From Sphingobacteriia bacterium (GTDB lineage Bacteria; Bacteroidota; Bacteroidia; Chitinophagales; Chitinophagaceae), in the NCBI GenBank assembly GCA_015999745.1, contig JAECQP010000003.1:36643-100642 (forward strand): a stretch of 64,000 nucleotides of DNA. The letters are read 5' to 3'. This document shows, piece after piece, positions 8,044-16,797 of this stretch. The stretch's first letter is position 1, and each line of letters begins with the position of its first letter. The notes beneath the pieces are model-generated. The model was not told where the DNA came from, did no database searches, and was given only the letters and a program-made list of their open reading frames with translations. The position numbers were made by a program, and so were the translations under genes.

Positions 8044-9015
8044 TCAACTGATCGATTTGAGGGTCAGTTGTACCTTTTCGCCGGGATTGAAGAGATAAGC
8101 ACTGGTCCTGACTTTAACTGGCAGACCATCGGCCAAAACATGGACCATATAATAGCTTCCGTAAAAAAACACCTGTTGAACCGTTCCCGCAACAGATGCA
8201 TCCTGAACCGAACCAAAGCTGAGCTGTTCCGGTCGCAACAGCACTCTTTTACCCGCTACAGATTCACCCAACATGTTTACAAAAGCGGGGTGCAGGTTGG
8301 TATCAATTAAATTGTATTCACCCAATAAAGCAGCGGTATATTCATCCACAGGATGGTAATACAACTGCTGCGGTGTTCCCTCCTGAACCAGCGAACCGTT
8401 GCGCATGATCATGATGCTGTCGGCCCAGGACAAAGTATCAGCAGCATCATGAGAAACAAGTATGCAGGTGATATACAGTTTGTTGCCTATGTCTTCTATC
8501 ACCGATTTGATGGTATCTTTGTGCACACGATCCAGGTTGGAGAAAGGCTCATCCAGCAACAACAAGGAGGGGGCGGTAGTAAGCAATGCAGCCAAAGCGA
8601 TCCGTTGCTTCTCTCCGCCGGAAAGCTCATCGGTTTTGCGTTTCAGTAAATGCTGAATCTGGCAGATCACATAAACCATATCTGCTTCATCCTGCGGAAG
8701 CTTGTTCGCCATTGCCAGCAATTCCTCAATGCGGTAATTATTTCTCAACTCAAAATGCTGGGAGAGATAGGCAATCTTTGGATGTCCCGGCAAGAGCCGT
8801 TCCAGGGGGCCCAATACTCTTTTCCCTTCAAACAAAACAACACCGCTATCGGGCTGAAGAAGACCGGCAATCATTTTCAGCAAGGTACTTTTGCCCGAAC
8901 CGGTTTCACCGGCAATAGCAATCCGCTGCAAACGTTTCTGCGTAAAGCTGATGGGCTTTACGATTTCGCGCCCCTGCTCCACTTTAGAAATGCCATTAAC
9001 GGTTAAGAATGCCAT
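8044..9015 (-). CDS. ABC transporter ATP-binding protein with TOBE domain (PotA/CysA type)
   Basis: A 323-residue protein. Walker A is GETGSGKST (36-44), the Q-loop is YLSQHF, the signature is LSGGEKQR, Walker B is LLLLDEP, and the switch His is in LVSHDA. The nucleotide-binding domain is followed from about residue 240 by a TOBE-like regulatory domain (RVLLRPEQLSF, GSYYMVHV). Architecture and length match importer ATPases for sulfate, spermidine, iron or molybdate, but no ABC permease or binding protein is encoded nearby. It lies 18 bp downstream of the SulP gene on the same strand, so the two are probably co-transcribed. Confidence 0.9.
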   Translation of the reverse strand: MAFLTVNGISKVEQGREIVKPISFTQKRLQRIAIAGETGSGKSTLLKMIAGLLQPDSGVVLFEGKRVLGPLERLLPGHPKIAYLSQHFELRNNYRIEELLAMANKLPQDEADMVYVICQIQHLLKRKTDELSGGEKQRIALAALLTTAPSLLLLDEPFSNLDRVHKDTIKSVIEDIGNKLYITCILVSHDAADTLSWADSIMIMRNGSLVQEGTPQQLYYHPVDEYTAALLGEYNLIDTNLHPAFVNMLGESVAGKRVLLRPEQLSFGSVQDASVAGTVQQVFFYGSYYMVHVLADGLPVKVRTSAYLFNPGEKVQLTLKSIS

Positions 9016-9033
9016 AGAGGGAAAGATAATGGA

Positions 9034-10584
9034 TTAATGAACAGCTGTAACGTTTACTTTTTCAATACCCATCAGGTGCACTTCAATGTGACGCTCATGC
9101 GCCTTACTGTCGAACTCACTGATTACTTCCAGGATATCATAATCAATAAAATAACTTTCTGTACCATCAATGGTCAGTATGCTGTATTCCGGAATCTTAT
9201 CCAGCGCTCTACGGAGTTTTACTTTATTCAGGAAAGTGACGTTGGAATTCAGTTTAATCAGGAACACCGCCGTTTCATGCTTCATTTCTTTGGTCACATT
9301 ATAATCGGCCCTGAAATTATTCAGGATGATATAGTAAACGGACATCAGCAAACCAATACAAACGCCGATCAGCAAATCGGTGGCCAGAATGATGGAGATG
9401 GTCAGGATAAAGGGGACGAACTGCTTGCGTCCCAGGCTCCACATATTTCTAAACAACTTGGGTTTTGTAAGGTTATAACCGGTAACAAACAAAATTGCCG
9501 CCAGCGAAGCATAAGGAATCTTGTTCAGCAAAAAAGGAATGAACAAAACCGCCATCAACATAAACACACCGTGTGTGATGGCGGAAAGCTTAGACTTGGC
9601 GCCAGCATCCGCATTGGCCGCCCCCCTTACTACTACTGCAGTCATGGGCAGTGCGCCCACCATACCACAGGCCATATTGCCCACTCCCTGTGCAATCAGT
9701 TCCCTGTTTACGGGAGTGATCCGGTTCCTTCTGTCGAGCTTGTCAACAGCTTCCACACAAAGCAGGGTTTCGAGGGTGGCCAGCAAACCAATGACAAGGC
9801 CGTCTTTCCAAACCTGCGAAACAGAAAAGGCCTTGGAAAAATCAGGAAAAACGATGCTGGAAAAGATATCGGAAGGAACATTCACCAGTTGATTAGATTG
9901 TAAAGCCATTGCGGGAAAGAACTGAATAAAAACAAAATTAAGCAGTACCCCGGCCAGCACTCCCATCAGCGGGGCTGGAATCATTTTTAATTTTTTGGCG
10001 ACAGGGTGTTGCATACCCAGTATCACGGAAAAAGAAATAACAGCAATAACGATAGCCCCACGGGTAATATGTTTGTTGAATTCGGAAAGATTACCCAATA
10101 CATTTTTAGAAGAGAACAAATCCAGGAAACCTTCAGTCCAGAAATGGGGTTCGGAATAACCCAGCATCAGCGGAATCTGTTTAGACACCAGGATAATACC
10201 AATCGCAGCCAGCATTCCCTTGATAACGGCAGAGGGAAAATAACTGGCGAATATACCCAGCCGCAGCAAGCCCAGTACCAGTTGAAATAAACCGGCCACC
10301 ATGATCGACAGGATAAATACATTGTAATTGCCGATAGAGATAATCGAAGCGGCAACCACGGTAGACAAACCAGCCGCAGGGCCAGAAACACCTAGTTGTG
10401 AACCACTAATTATACCCACCACAATACCCCCAATAATACCAGACATCAGCCCGGCATACAAAGGAGCGCCTGAGGCCAGGGCAATCCCAAGGCAAAGGGG
10501 CAATGCAACTAAAAAAACAGATAAACCTGCGGGAAGATCGTGCTTAAACCAAATGAGCCGATAATACCTGATTGTACGCTTCAT
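9034..10584 (-). CDS. SulP family inorganic anion transporter with STAS domain
   Basis: A 516-residue integral membrane protein with 10-14 predicted hydrophobic helices. The conserved SulP start (DLPAGLSVFLVALPLCLGIA) is at about 15-34. SGPAAGLSTVV and GMVGALPMTAVVVRG mark the transport core. A cytoplasmic STAS domain of about 100 residues ends the protein (LTIDGTESYFIDYDILEVI). SulP carriers move sulfate, bicarbonate or related anions across the inner membrane. No carbonic anhydrase is adjacent, so the substrate is undecided. The downstream gene on the same strand is an orphan ABC ATPase. Confidence 0.92.
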   Translation of the reverse strand: MKRTIRYYRLIWFKHDLPAGLSVFLVALPLCLGIALASGAPLYAGLMSGIIGGIVVGIISGSQLGVSGPAAGLSTVVAASIISIGNYNVFILSIMVAGLFQLVLGLLRLGIFASYFPSAVIKGMLAAIGIILVSKQIPLMLGYSEPHFWTEGFLDLFSSKNVLGNLSEFNKHITRGAIVIAVISFSVILGMQHPVAKKLKMIPAPLMGVLAGVLLNFVFIQFFPAMALQSNQLVNVPSDIFSSIVFPDFSKAFSVSQVWKDGLVIGLLATLETLLCVEAVDKLDRRNRITPVNRELIAQGVGNMACGMVGALPMTAVVVRGAANADAGAKSKLSAITHGVFMLMAVLFIPFLLNKIPYASLAAILFVTGYNLTKPKLFRNMWSLGRKQFVPFILTISIILATDLLIGVCIGLLMSVYYIILNNFRADYNVTKEMKHETAVFLIKLNSNVTFLNKVKLRRALDKIPEYSILTIDGTESYFIDYDILEVISEFDSKAHERHIEVHLMGIEKVNVTAVH

Positions 10585-10638
10585 TCGAATTTTTATTTAG
10601 AAAAGAATACACAAAGATAATATTTATTAATTTAGGCT

Positions 10639-11811
10639 ATGATTACCGACACGCTCCGCTCGCAATTCCTCCTGAGAAAAGACATCACATTCCTGAATTT
10701 CGGTTCCTTTGGAGCCTGCCCCAGTCCTGTATTTAACCGTTATCAGCAATACCAGCTGGAACTGGAACAGGAGCCTGTACAGTTCATCGTAAAAACCGGC
10801 TTGGAATACCTTAAAGCGTCCCGGATTGCCCTGGGAACTTACCTCAACTGTAATGAAGATGATCTTGTATTTGTAACCAACCCCTCCTATGCAGTAAACC
10901 TGATCGCCAAAAGCCTGAAACTGGAACCGGGGGATGAGATCCTTACCACCGATCTCGAATACGGGGCCTGCGACAGAACCTTTCAATATTATTGTGAAAA
11001 AGCCGGCGCCCGTTATGTACGCCAGCCAATCGGTTTGCCGCTCACCGGCAAGGAGCAGTTTACGGAAGATTTGCTGAAAGGCCTGAGCGCCAAAACAAAA
11101 ATGATCTTCATCAGCCATATCACCAGTTCCACTGCCCTGCGCTTTCCGGTAGAAGAAATCTGCGCCATTGCCAAATCAAAAGGCATACTGGTGTTTGTGG
11201 ATGGCGCACACGGTCCTGCACAAACGGAAGTTAACCTAAGCGCCCTGAATGCCGATATCTATACAGGGGCTTGTCATAAATGGATGATGGCGCCTAAAGG
11301 ATGTTCCTTTTTATATGTAAAAAGAGAACTACAGCACTTGTTCGACCCGCTGGTGATCAGTTGGGGATTCAACAGCACTACCCCATCTCATTCCAAATTC
11401 CTGGATTATCATCAAACGCAGGGTACCAGGGATTTTTCCGCATTCTGCACCGTACCGGCGGTCATCGACTTTCTGCAACAGCATAACTGGGCCGCCGTAT
11501 CGAAGGAATGCAGAGCAATGGTACAGGCCAATGCGCTGCGCTTCTGCGAATTGCTGAAAAGCGAGCCATTGGCGCCTGTGAACGACGATTTCATCCTGCA
11601 ACTATTCAGTGTGCCCATCAATACCCCGGAGCCTGAAACATTGAAAGACCTGTTGTTCAACAAATACAAAATTGAAATACCGGTGATGCCTCATGCAGAT
11701 AAAGTGTACCTGCGCTATTCCATCCAGGCGTTCAATACACAGCAGGACCTGGACATACTGGAAGATGCACTGAAAAATATCATTCAAACAACCAACCTGA
11801 TTAAGGTATAA
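10639..11811 (+). CDS. PLP-dependent aminotransferase class V (isopenicillin-N-epimerase-like)
   Basis: A 390-residue fold-type I PLP enzyme. The start region (FLNFGSFGACPSPVF) matches CefD/NifS-like proteins. The cofactor Asp-Gly-Ala-His is in VFVDGAHGPAQ, and the Schiff-base lysine is K214 in GACHKWMMAPKG. Proteins of this class act as cysteine desulfurases, kynureninase-like enzymes or amino-acid epimerases. This sub-branch is usually annotated as isopenicillin N epimerase-like without a proven substrate. It is transcribed away from the SulP gene; the 54-bp gap is AT-rich. Confidence 0.88.
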   Translation: MITDTLRSQFLLRKDITFLNFGSFGACPSPVFNRYQQYQLELEQEPVQFIVKTGLEYLKASRIALGTYLNCNEDDLVFVTNPSYAVNLIAKSLKLEPGDEILTTDLEYGACDRTFQYYCEKAGARYVRQPIGLPLTGKEQFTEDLLKGLSAKTKMIFISHITSSTALRFPVEEICAIAKSKGILVFVDGAHGPAQTEVNLSALNADIYTGACHKWMMAPKGCSFLYVKRELQHLFDPLVISWGFNSTTPSHSKFLDYHQTQGTRDFSAFCTVPAVIDFLQQHNWAAVSKECRAMVQANALRFCELLKSEPLAPVNDDFILQLFSVPINTPEPETLKDLLFNKYKIEIPVMPHADKVYLRYSIQAFNTQQDLDILEDALKNIIQTTNLIKV

Positions 11812-11826
11812 CCAGGACTTCTGAAA

Positions 11827-12042
11827 CTAAAGCGTGCTGATGTAAAGGTCTTCCACCTTTTTACGGGCCCAGGGGGTTTTGCGCAGAAAGGTTAAACTGG
11901 ACTTGATACTTGGATTGTTCTTAAAGCAATTAATATTGATGATCCTTGCCAGGTCTTCCCAGCCAAAATGCTGCACCAGGTAGGTCAGAATAAACTCCAG
12001 GGTTTTGCCATGCAGCGGATCTTTAGATTCGAAAGGTTTCAT
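11827..12042 (-). CDS. VF530 family (DUF2132) small DNA-binding protein
   Basis: A 71-residue protein with the complete VF530/DUF2132 pattern: [20 protein letters not shown], then [22 protein letters not shown]. The family forms a compact helical fold. A structure from Vibrio fischeri was interpreted as DNA-binding, and many homologues are small stand-alone proteins. The length is normal. The role in this organism is unknown. Confidence 0.9.
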   Translation of the reverse strand: MKPFESKDPLHGKTLEFILTYLVQHFGWEDLARIININCFKNNPSIKSSLTFLRKTPWARKKVEDLYISTL

Positions 12043-12110
12043 GATTATGAAGATAATACAATCTCCATAATCATGAATGGGTGATCATTCCAGCAGTTGA
12101 AAACCATTTT

Positions 12111-12611
12111 TTACTGCGTATCGGTATCGGCAGTTGGGCCATACATACCCGGAACAGGGATATCCAGCAGGCGCAGGTATACTGTTAATTGGGCACGATG
12201 GTGATAGAGATGGTTCAGGCACCAGGTACGCACTACAGATTCCTTAGGAAGGGTGAAATAAACCACATCCCCATTGCGCATAGTCCAGTTTTTGGCAAAA
12301 TCCTCCTCCTTTGCATTTTGCAGGATTGTTTCGGATTTCGCCAACAGGTCATCGAAATAGTTCAGCAGTTCTTCTGTAGAATTGACTTCTTTTCGTATAC
12401 CGCTGTCTTTGGAAAAATCCAGCTCATCCTGAACCAGGCATTCCTTCCACCATCCGTTGATCTCAGCCACATGGAGGGCCAGTCTTTTCAGGGTCATGGA
12501 TTTCTCATGCGGTTTAAACCCGGCCTTGTCAAAAGGGATAGCCGCTAAAATCAGGCGGGTATTAACAGATTCCTGTTTCAATTCTGCCAAAAATTTACCA
12601 GCAATACTCAT
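12111..12611 (-). CDS. DinB family protein
   Basis: About 166 residues from the chosen start at 12611 (MSIAGKFLAELKQES); a frame extension to 12659 adds an unlikely basic leader. The DinB/YfiT four-helix bundle is visible. Candidate metal-binding His residues are in LALHVAEINGWW and, near the end, in CLNHLYHHRAQLTVYLRLL. Family members are metal-dependent enzymes such as thiol-S-transferases (bacillithiol, mycothiol) or are uncharacterised stress proteins. It is divergent from the beta-lactamase-fold gene, with 53 bp between starts. Confidence 0.85.
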   Translation of the reverse strand: MSIAGKFLAELKQESVNTRLILAAIPFDKAGFKPHEKSMTLKRLALHVAEINGWWKECLVQDELDFSKDSGIRKEVNSTEELLNYFDDLLAKSETILQNAKEEDFAKNWTMRNGDVVYFTLPKESVVRTWCLNHLYHHRAQLTVYLRLLDIPVPGMYGPTADTDTQ

Positions 12612-12664
12612 GTTTTTATTTTTAAAGTTTAAGAAGCTGAATATACACTTTCTTTGCATTTCAT

Positions 12665-13492
12665 ATGTCCCTTTTTATTGCATCATTAAACTCCGGCAGC
12701 AACGGCAACTGCTATTATATTGGCAATCAATCCGAAGCGGTATTGATTGACGCAGGGCTATCCTGCAGAGAAATAGAAATACGCATGAAAATGCGATCGC
12801 TGCAGATCGAAAAGGTGAAAGCCATTTTTGTTTCTCACGAACATACGGATCATATAAAAGGGGTATCCACACTGGCCCATAAATACAAACTACCGGTTTA
12901 CATTACACCCGGAACCGCCGAAAACGGGCCAAGATTAATTAAACATCTGTCACAACCCTTCACCGCACATCAGCCTATACAAATCGGAGATATAACAGTT
13001 ATTCCATTTGGCAAGGAACATGATGCCGCCGACCCGCATAGCTTTGTAGTGAGCCATGCAGGCATTAATATCGGCGTGATCACCGATATCGGCACAGTAT
13101 GCGATCAGGTGACCCACTATTTCAAACAATGTCACGCAGCGTTCCTCGAATCCAATTACGATGAAGAAATGCTGGCAAACGGAAAATATCCCCAACTGCT
13201 GAAAAACCGGATCAGCGGAGGGAAGGGGCATATTTCCAATACCCAGGCGCTGGAGCTGTTTATTGCCCACAAGCCGCCTTTTATGACACACCTGCTGCTC
13301 TCCCATCTCTCCAGGGAGAACAACACTCCTGAGCGTGCTAAAGCCATATTTGAACCATTTGCCGGAAATACGCTGGTCACAGTCGCTTCCCGGTACGAAG
13401 CCAGCGAGGTGTATCAGATCAGTCATCCGGAACCGGTGGAGATCGTTATCCCAAGGATACGGGTTCAGGCCGTACAAATAAGCTTATTTTAA
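12665..13492 (+). CDS. MBL-fold metallo-hydrolase, WalJ/YycJ-like
   Basis: A 275-residue protein. The metal-binding HxHxDH motif is S57-H58-E-H60-T-D62-H63, followed by PFGKEHDAADPHSF and HLLLSHLSRENN, the other ligand regions. SLNSGSNGNCYYI at the start is a hallmark of the YycJ/WalJ branch. WalJ-like proteins have been linked to cell-division coordination and behave as 5'-exonucleases in some bacteria. The protein is cytoplasmic. The specific activity is inferred from the family only. Confidence 0.88.
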   Translation: MSLFIASLNSGSNGNCYYIGNQSEAVLIDAGLSCREIEIRMKMRSLQIEKVKAIFVSHEHTDHIKGVSTLAHKYKLPVYITPGTAENGPRLIKHLSQPFTAHQPIQIGDITVIPFGKEHDAADPHSFVVSHAGINIGVITDIGTVCDQVTHYFKQCHAAFLESNYDEEMLANGKYPQLLKNRISGGKGHISNTQALELFIAHKPPFMTHLLLSHLSRENNTPERAKAIFEPFAGNTLVTVASRYEASEVYQISHPEPVEIVIPRIRVQAVQISLF

Positions 13493-13568
13493 GGTTCACT
13501 GCCAATTTACTTGTATTGTTATTCCGGAGATAATTGATTAAATTGTAGATGAAACAAATCAATCCGTT

Positions 13569-13976
13569 ATGAAACACTATCACATTGTTTCGAGGATAGC
13601 GATTTACATGCTTTCGGTTGTTCTGATCATTTTTGGTATTTGTCACTTTCTCTATCCCCGCGACCTCTTCGTTTATGTTCCTGTATTCATGGTAGGTGGA
13701 ATACTCTATGCGTACATTGTAGGAGGAATTTTCATCCTGGTGGGGTTGTCCTTCTTAACCAACCAGTACGTGAAATTTACCAGTTACCTGCTGGTGGTAC
13801 TGATGTTGGTCTTCATTCTGAGTATCCATGTTCCCAATTACCTGAATGCCGGTAACAGAGACATGAAGATGCTGGCCCTCATCAATATCCTGAAGGATAC
13901 GGTGATCATGGGATTTGTAATGCATATTGCTGCCGGTGCGCATCATCAGCATCTGCATTTTGAAGAAAGCGACTAG
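13569..13976 (+). CDS. DoxX-like small membrane protein
   Basis: A 135-residue protein with four hydrophobic segments (about 8-27, 36-60, 66-88 and 100-120). A FGICHFLYPRDLFVYVPVF motif resembles the DoxX-like group found in Bacteroidota, and the C-terminus is His-rich (GAHHQHLHFEESD). The function is not known; family members are placed in respiratory or redox membrane complexes. It is separated by 16 bp from the ChaN-like gene on the same strand and is probably co-transcribed with it. Confidence 0.75.
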   Translation: MKHYHIVSRIAIYMLSVVLIIFGICHFLYPRDLFVYVPVFMVGGILYAYIVGGIFILVGLSFLTNQYVKFTSYLLVVLMLVFILSIHVPNYLNAGNRDMKMLALINILKDTVIMGFVMHIAAGAHHQHLHFEESD

Positions 13977-13992
13977 ATACCTATATTGAGGT

Positions 13993-14847
13993 ATGAAAAA
14001 ACAGCTTCTTCTGCTAACACTTCTTTTAAGTGCAGTGGGTGTATTTGCCCAGGGCAAAACGCCGTATATCATTTACAATTCCAAAGGCCGCCAGGTTACT
14101 TATCAAAAAATGATCCGGATACTGAAGGAAAAGGACATTGTGCTTTTTGGGGAATATCACAACAACGCCATTGCGCACTGGCTGCAACTGGAGGTAACCA
14201 AAGACCTGCATCAGAACAGGCAAATGGTGCTGGGGGCAGAAATGTTTGAAGCCGACAACCAGGATGCCCTGAATAAATACATGGAGGGGAAACTCAGTTC
14301 CCGGGGGCTGGATTCCAATGCAAGGCTCTGGAGGAATTACGCAACAGACTACGCGCCTTTGGTAAACTATGCCAAAGCCAACCAACTACCATTTATAGCA
14401 ACCAACATTCCAAGGAAGTATGCGGCAATGGTCAGTAAAGGAGGATTCACCCGGCTCGACAGTTTAACAGCGGAAGAAAAAAAATGGATAGCCCCCTTAC
14501 CCATAGCCTATGATAAAAACCTGCCGGGCTATGTAAAGATGATGGAAATGATGGCCGGGCATGGCAGCGAAAATATGCCCAAAGCGCAGGCGAGCAAGGA
14601 TGCGACCATGGCGCATTTTATTTTGCGCAACCTGCAGGCAGGTTCATTGTTCCTGCATTATAACGGCTCCTATCATTCCGATTTTTATGATGGTATCAAC
14701 TGGTACCTGAAACGGGAAAAGCCGGACCTGAAATACGGCACAATTTCAACGGTAAGCCAGAAAAACATCAAAAGCCTGCTCGCCGAAAACAAGGGCAAAG
14801 CAGACTTTATTATTTGTGTAGATGAAGATATGACCAATACCTACTGA
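13993..14847 (+). CDS. ChaN family (DUF399) haem-binding-type lipoprotein/exported protein
   Basis: A 284-residue protein with a clear signal peptide (MKKQLLLLTLLLSAVGVFAQ). The ChaN signature IVLFGEYHNNAIAHWLQLEV (about residues 49-68) is followed by LGAEMFEADNQDAL and, near the C-terminus, FLHYNGSYHSDFYDGI. In Campylobacter, ChaN binds haem and is iron-regulated; other homologues resemble Tiki/TraB-fold proteases. There is no lipobox Cys, so this one is probably periplasmic. Its 3' end overlaps the convergent DUF1343 gene by 7 bp. Confidence 0.85.
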   Translation: MKKQLLLLTLLLSAVGVFAQGKTPYIIYNSKGRQVTYQKMIRILKEKDIVLFGEYHNNAIAHWLQLEVTKDLHQNRQMVLGAEMFEADNQDALNKYMEGKLSSRGLDSNARLWRNYATDYAPLVNYAKANQLPFIATNIPRKYAAMVSKGGFTRLDSLTAEEKKWIAPLPIAYDKNLPGYVKMMEMMAGHGSENMPKAQASKDATMAHFILRNLQAGSLFLHYNGSYHSDFYDGINWYLKREKPDLKYGTISTVSQKNIKSLLAENKGKADFIICVDEDMTNTY

Positions 14848-16082
14848 TAAAGCAGGTACTTCCTGCGCATGGCTTTGTATGCCGATAAACCCGGCTCCCA
14901 GGAAGCATATATTTCCTGAACGGATTTACCGGCTTCCACCTGCTGCCTGAAAAGATCAGTACCTGCCAGTTTATTGATGTCACCAATTTCCTTACTCTGG
15001 CTTTTGTCGAAAAAATGAGCCTTATCAGGGAAATTATTATAAAGATCGATCATCCACTGAATATGGATTCGCTTGGTTTTACGCAGTTCAGCAATATCAA
15101 AATTGCGCAGATCCAGTCCGTAACATTCCTTGTTAATGTGTAGTGGCGTTTCACTCATACCGGGAATACTGACAGGTGTATAAGAAAAATCATACTTCCC
15201 TTTTAAGAGCGGGCTGCCAAAAACGGTAAAAGGAAACTGCGTGCCTCTTCCGTGGTTCAGCACCGTGCCTTCGAACCAGCAGGTGGTTGGATAAAGCATA
15301 ATGCTTTGCTGGGTGTTGAGGTTGGGAGAAGGCTTCACAGGAAGGGTGTACTCCATATCGTGTGTATAGTTGGCCACTTTAATGATCTTCAGTTTGCACT
15401 GCAGTTTATTGGGCAACCATCCTTCGCCATTCAGCATCTGCGCAAACTCGGCAATGGTCATGCCATGTGCAACAGGGATGGGATACATGCCAATACCCGA
15501 TTTAAATTTCATATCCAGTACAGGGCCATCCACGAGGTAACCATTGGGATTGGGCCGGTCGAGGATCAGGAGTTCCTTGTTGTTTTCCGCACAGGCTTCC
15601 ATGATATGGCCCAGCACGTTAATGTATGTGTAAAAACGACAGCCTACATCCTGGATATCGAAGATCATTACATCCACATCGGCCAGGTCTTCCTTAGACG
15701 GCTTACGTTTAGGGCCATAGAGCGAAATCACGGCAACACCCGTTGCAGGATCTTTCTCATCCTTCACTTTAACCCCGGCGCTGGCATTGCCCCTGAACCC
15801 GTGTTCGGGGCCAAACACTTTCACGATATTGATACCACGATTCAGCATACTGTCTACAAAATGCATTTTGCCCACAATCGTAGTAGGGTTCGCCAGCAGC
15901 GCCACCCGCTTGCCTTTTAAATAAGGCAGGTATAGATTAGTTTGGTCTGCCCCCGTAATAATAGGGTTGGGTTTAGGGACATTGATATTAGCGATCGCAA
16001 CAATGGCAAAAAAGCCCGCTGCTACTAAAAGCAGCGAAGGTTTCAGGCAATAGGATCTGAATAACCGGGGTAAATTTTTCAT
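14841..16082 (-). CDS. namZ: DUF1343 protein, NamZ-like exo-beta-N-acetylmuramidase
   Basis: About 413 residues from the chosen start at 16082 (MKNLPRLF); the extension to 16112 is unlikely. An N-terminal hydrophobic stretch (about residues 19-33) acts as signal or anchor. Conserved DUF1343/YbbC blocks are visible: KRVALLANPTTIVGK, VFGPEHGFRG, MIFDIQDVGCRFYTYIN, LILDRPNPNG and a closing MYPTTCWFEGT-type segment. In Bacillus subtilis and Tannerella forsythia this family (NamZ) releases MurNAc from the non-reducing ends of murein glycans. That fits the murK-murQ pair 8 kb upstream: NamZ would supply MurNAc for phosphorylation. The enzyme is assigned by family. Confidence 0.85.
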   Translation of the reverse strand: MKNLPRLFRSYCLKPSLLLVAAGFFAIVAIANINVPKPNPIITGADQTNLYLPYLKGKRVALLANPTTIVGKMHFVDSMLNRGINIVKVFGPEHGFRGNASAGVKVKDEKDPATGVAVISLYGPKRKPSKEDLADVDVMIFDIQDVGCRFYTYINVLGHIMEACAENNKELLILDRPNPNGYLVDGPVLDMKFKSGIGMYPIPVAHGMTIAEFAQMLNGEGWLPNKLQCKLKIIKVANYTHDMEYTLPVKPSPNLNTQQSIMLYPTTCWFEGTVLNHGRGTQFPFTVFGSPLLKGKYDFSYTPVSIPGMSETPLHINKECYGLDLRNFDIAELRKTKRIHIQWMIDLYNNFPDKAHFFDKSQSKEIGDINKLAGTDLFRQQVEAGKSVQEIYASWEPGLSAYKAMRRKYLLYQ

Positions 16083-16127
16083 ATGGTAATAATACGAAAA
16101 AATATACACCACAACCTGAACGGCCTG

Positions 16128-16721
16128 CTAAAAGGTATTCGTATCCGGGTTGTCAAACGCTGAAACAACCTGTTTTGTCCAGTTCTCAATACATTCAGAT
16201 TCCGCCCTGTCGGCCCTGTCAAAAAAGAAATGTTGCTTTACATCAAGCCCGCAATAACTGTAAATCCCTTTGTCTGATGTAAGTAATAACGCTTTATCCA
16301 TGCCAATGCCGGCATATTCTGCAGCAGACTTACCGTGCGTATTAATTATTACAGCTTGCCTGCCATTCAACAATCCTTTCTGAACACCTGCGTTGTACTC
16401 ATAGGCAAATCCATAACTGAAAACCCGGTCTATATATCCTTTCAAAATGGCCGGCATACCGGTCCACCAGATCGGGTAAATAAATGTTATATGGTCTGCC
16501 CGAGAAATAAACGCCTGCTCCTTCTGAACGCCGGCATCAACGGCCCCCATCCGCTGCCCTTTCATGTCTTCCAATGACAATACCGGGTTAAAGTTAATCC
16601 GGTACAAGTCCCTGACTTCAATTTCATGGCCCGCATTCTGCAATACTTCAACAACTGTTTTTTTAAAATGATTGTTCAGGCTTTGATCGTTTGGGTGCGC
16701 ATAAATAATAAGATGTTTCAT
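16128..16721 (-). CDS. NAD(P)H-dependent oxidoreductase, flavodoxin_2 fold (KefF/MdaB-like)
   Basis: About 197 residues from the ATG at 16721 (MKHLIIYAHPNDQSLNNHF); the longer frame to 16808 crosses the promoter repeat and is rejected. The flavodoxin_2 FMN site is visible in YAHPNDQSLN and FIYPIWWTGMPAILKGYIDR, with GFAYEY and the C-terminal CGL motif after the substrate loop. Such enzymes reduce quinones or nitro compounds using FAD/FMN. The AraC-type gene lies just upstream on the same strand, across a strong inverted repeat. Confidence 0.9.
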   Translation of the reverse strand: MKHLIIYAHPNDQSLNNHFKKTVVEVLQNAGHEIEVRDLYRINFNPVLSLEDMKGQRMGAVDAGVQKEQAFISRADHITFIYPIWWTGMPAILKGYIDRVFSYGFAYEYNAGVQKGLLNGRQAVIINTHGKSAAEYAGIGMDKALLLTSDKGIYSYCGLDVKQHFFFDRADRAESECIENWTKQVVSAFDNPDTNTF

Positions 16722-16726
16722 GTGGT

Positions 16727-16757
16727 TACTTTTATATGATTGAATGATATAAAAGTA
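16727..16757. promoter_or_regulatory. Inverted repeat (11-bp perfect arms) before the flavodoxin-fold reductase gene
   Basis: TACTTTTATAT at 16727-16737 is repeated inverted at 16747-16757, with a 9-bp spacer. It lies 6 bp upstream of the reductase ATG on the minus strand, so it spans the expected promoter and transcription start. On the minus strand the distal arm (TACTTTTA) also resembles a TAnnTTTG minus-7 element. It is likely an operator; the neighbouring AraC-type protein is the obvious candidate binder, although AraC proteins more often use direct repeats. Confidence 0.6.
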
Positions 16758-16797
16758 GCATGAGCGGGCAGCTAAAAATTGTAAGAAAACGAAACCG

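Noticed and set aside
9037..9903. Open frame of 288 codons antisense to the SulP gene
   Set aside because: Shadow of a strongly supported transporter gene; composition (many His, Gln, Asn) is unlike a real protein here.
15252..15920. Open frame of 222 codons antisense to the DUF1343 gene
   Set aside because: Entirely within the NamZ-like gene and without family motifs.
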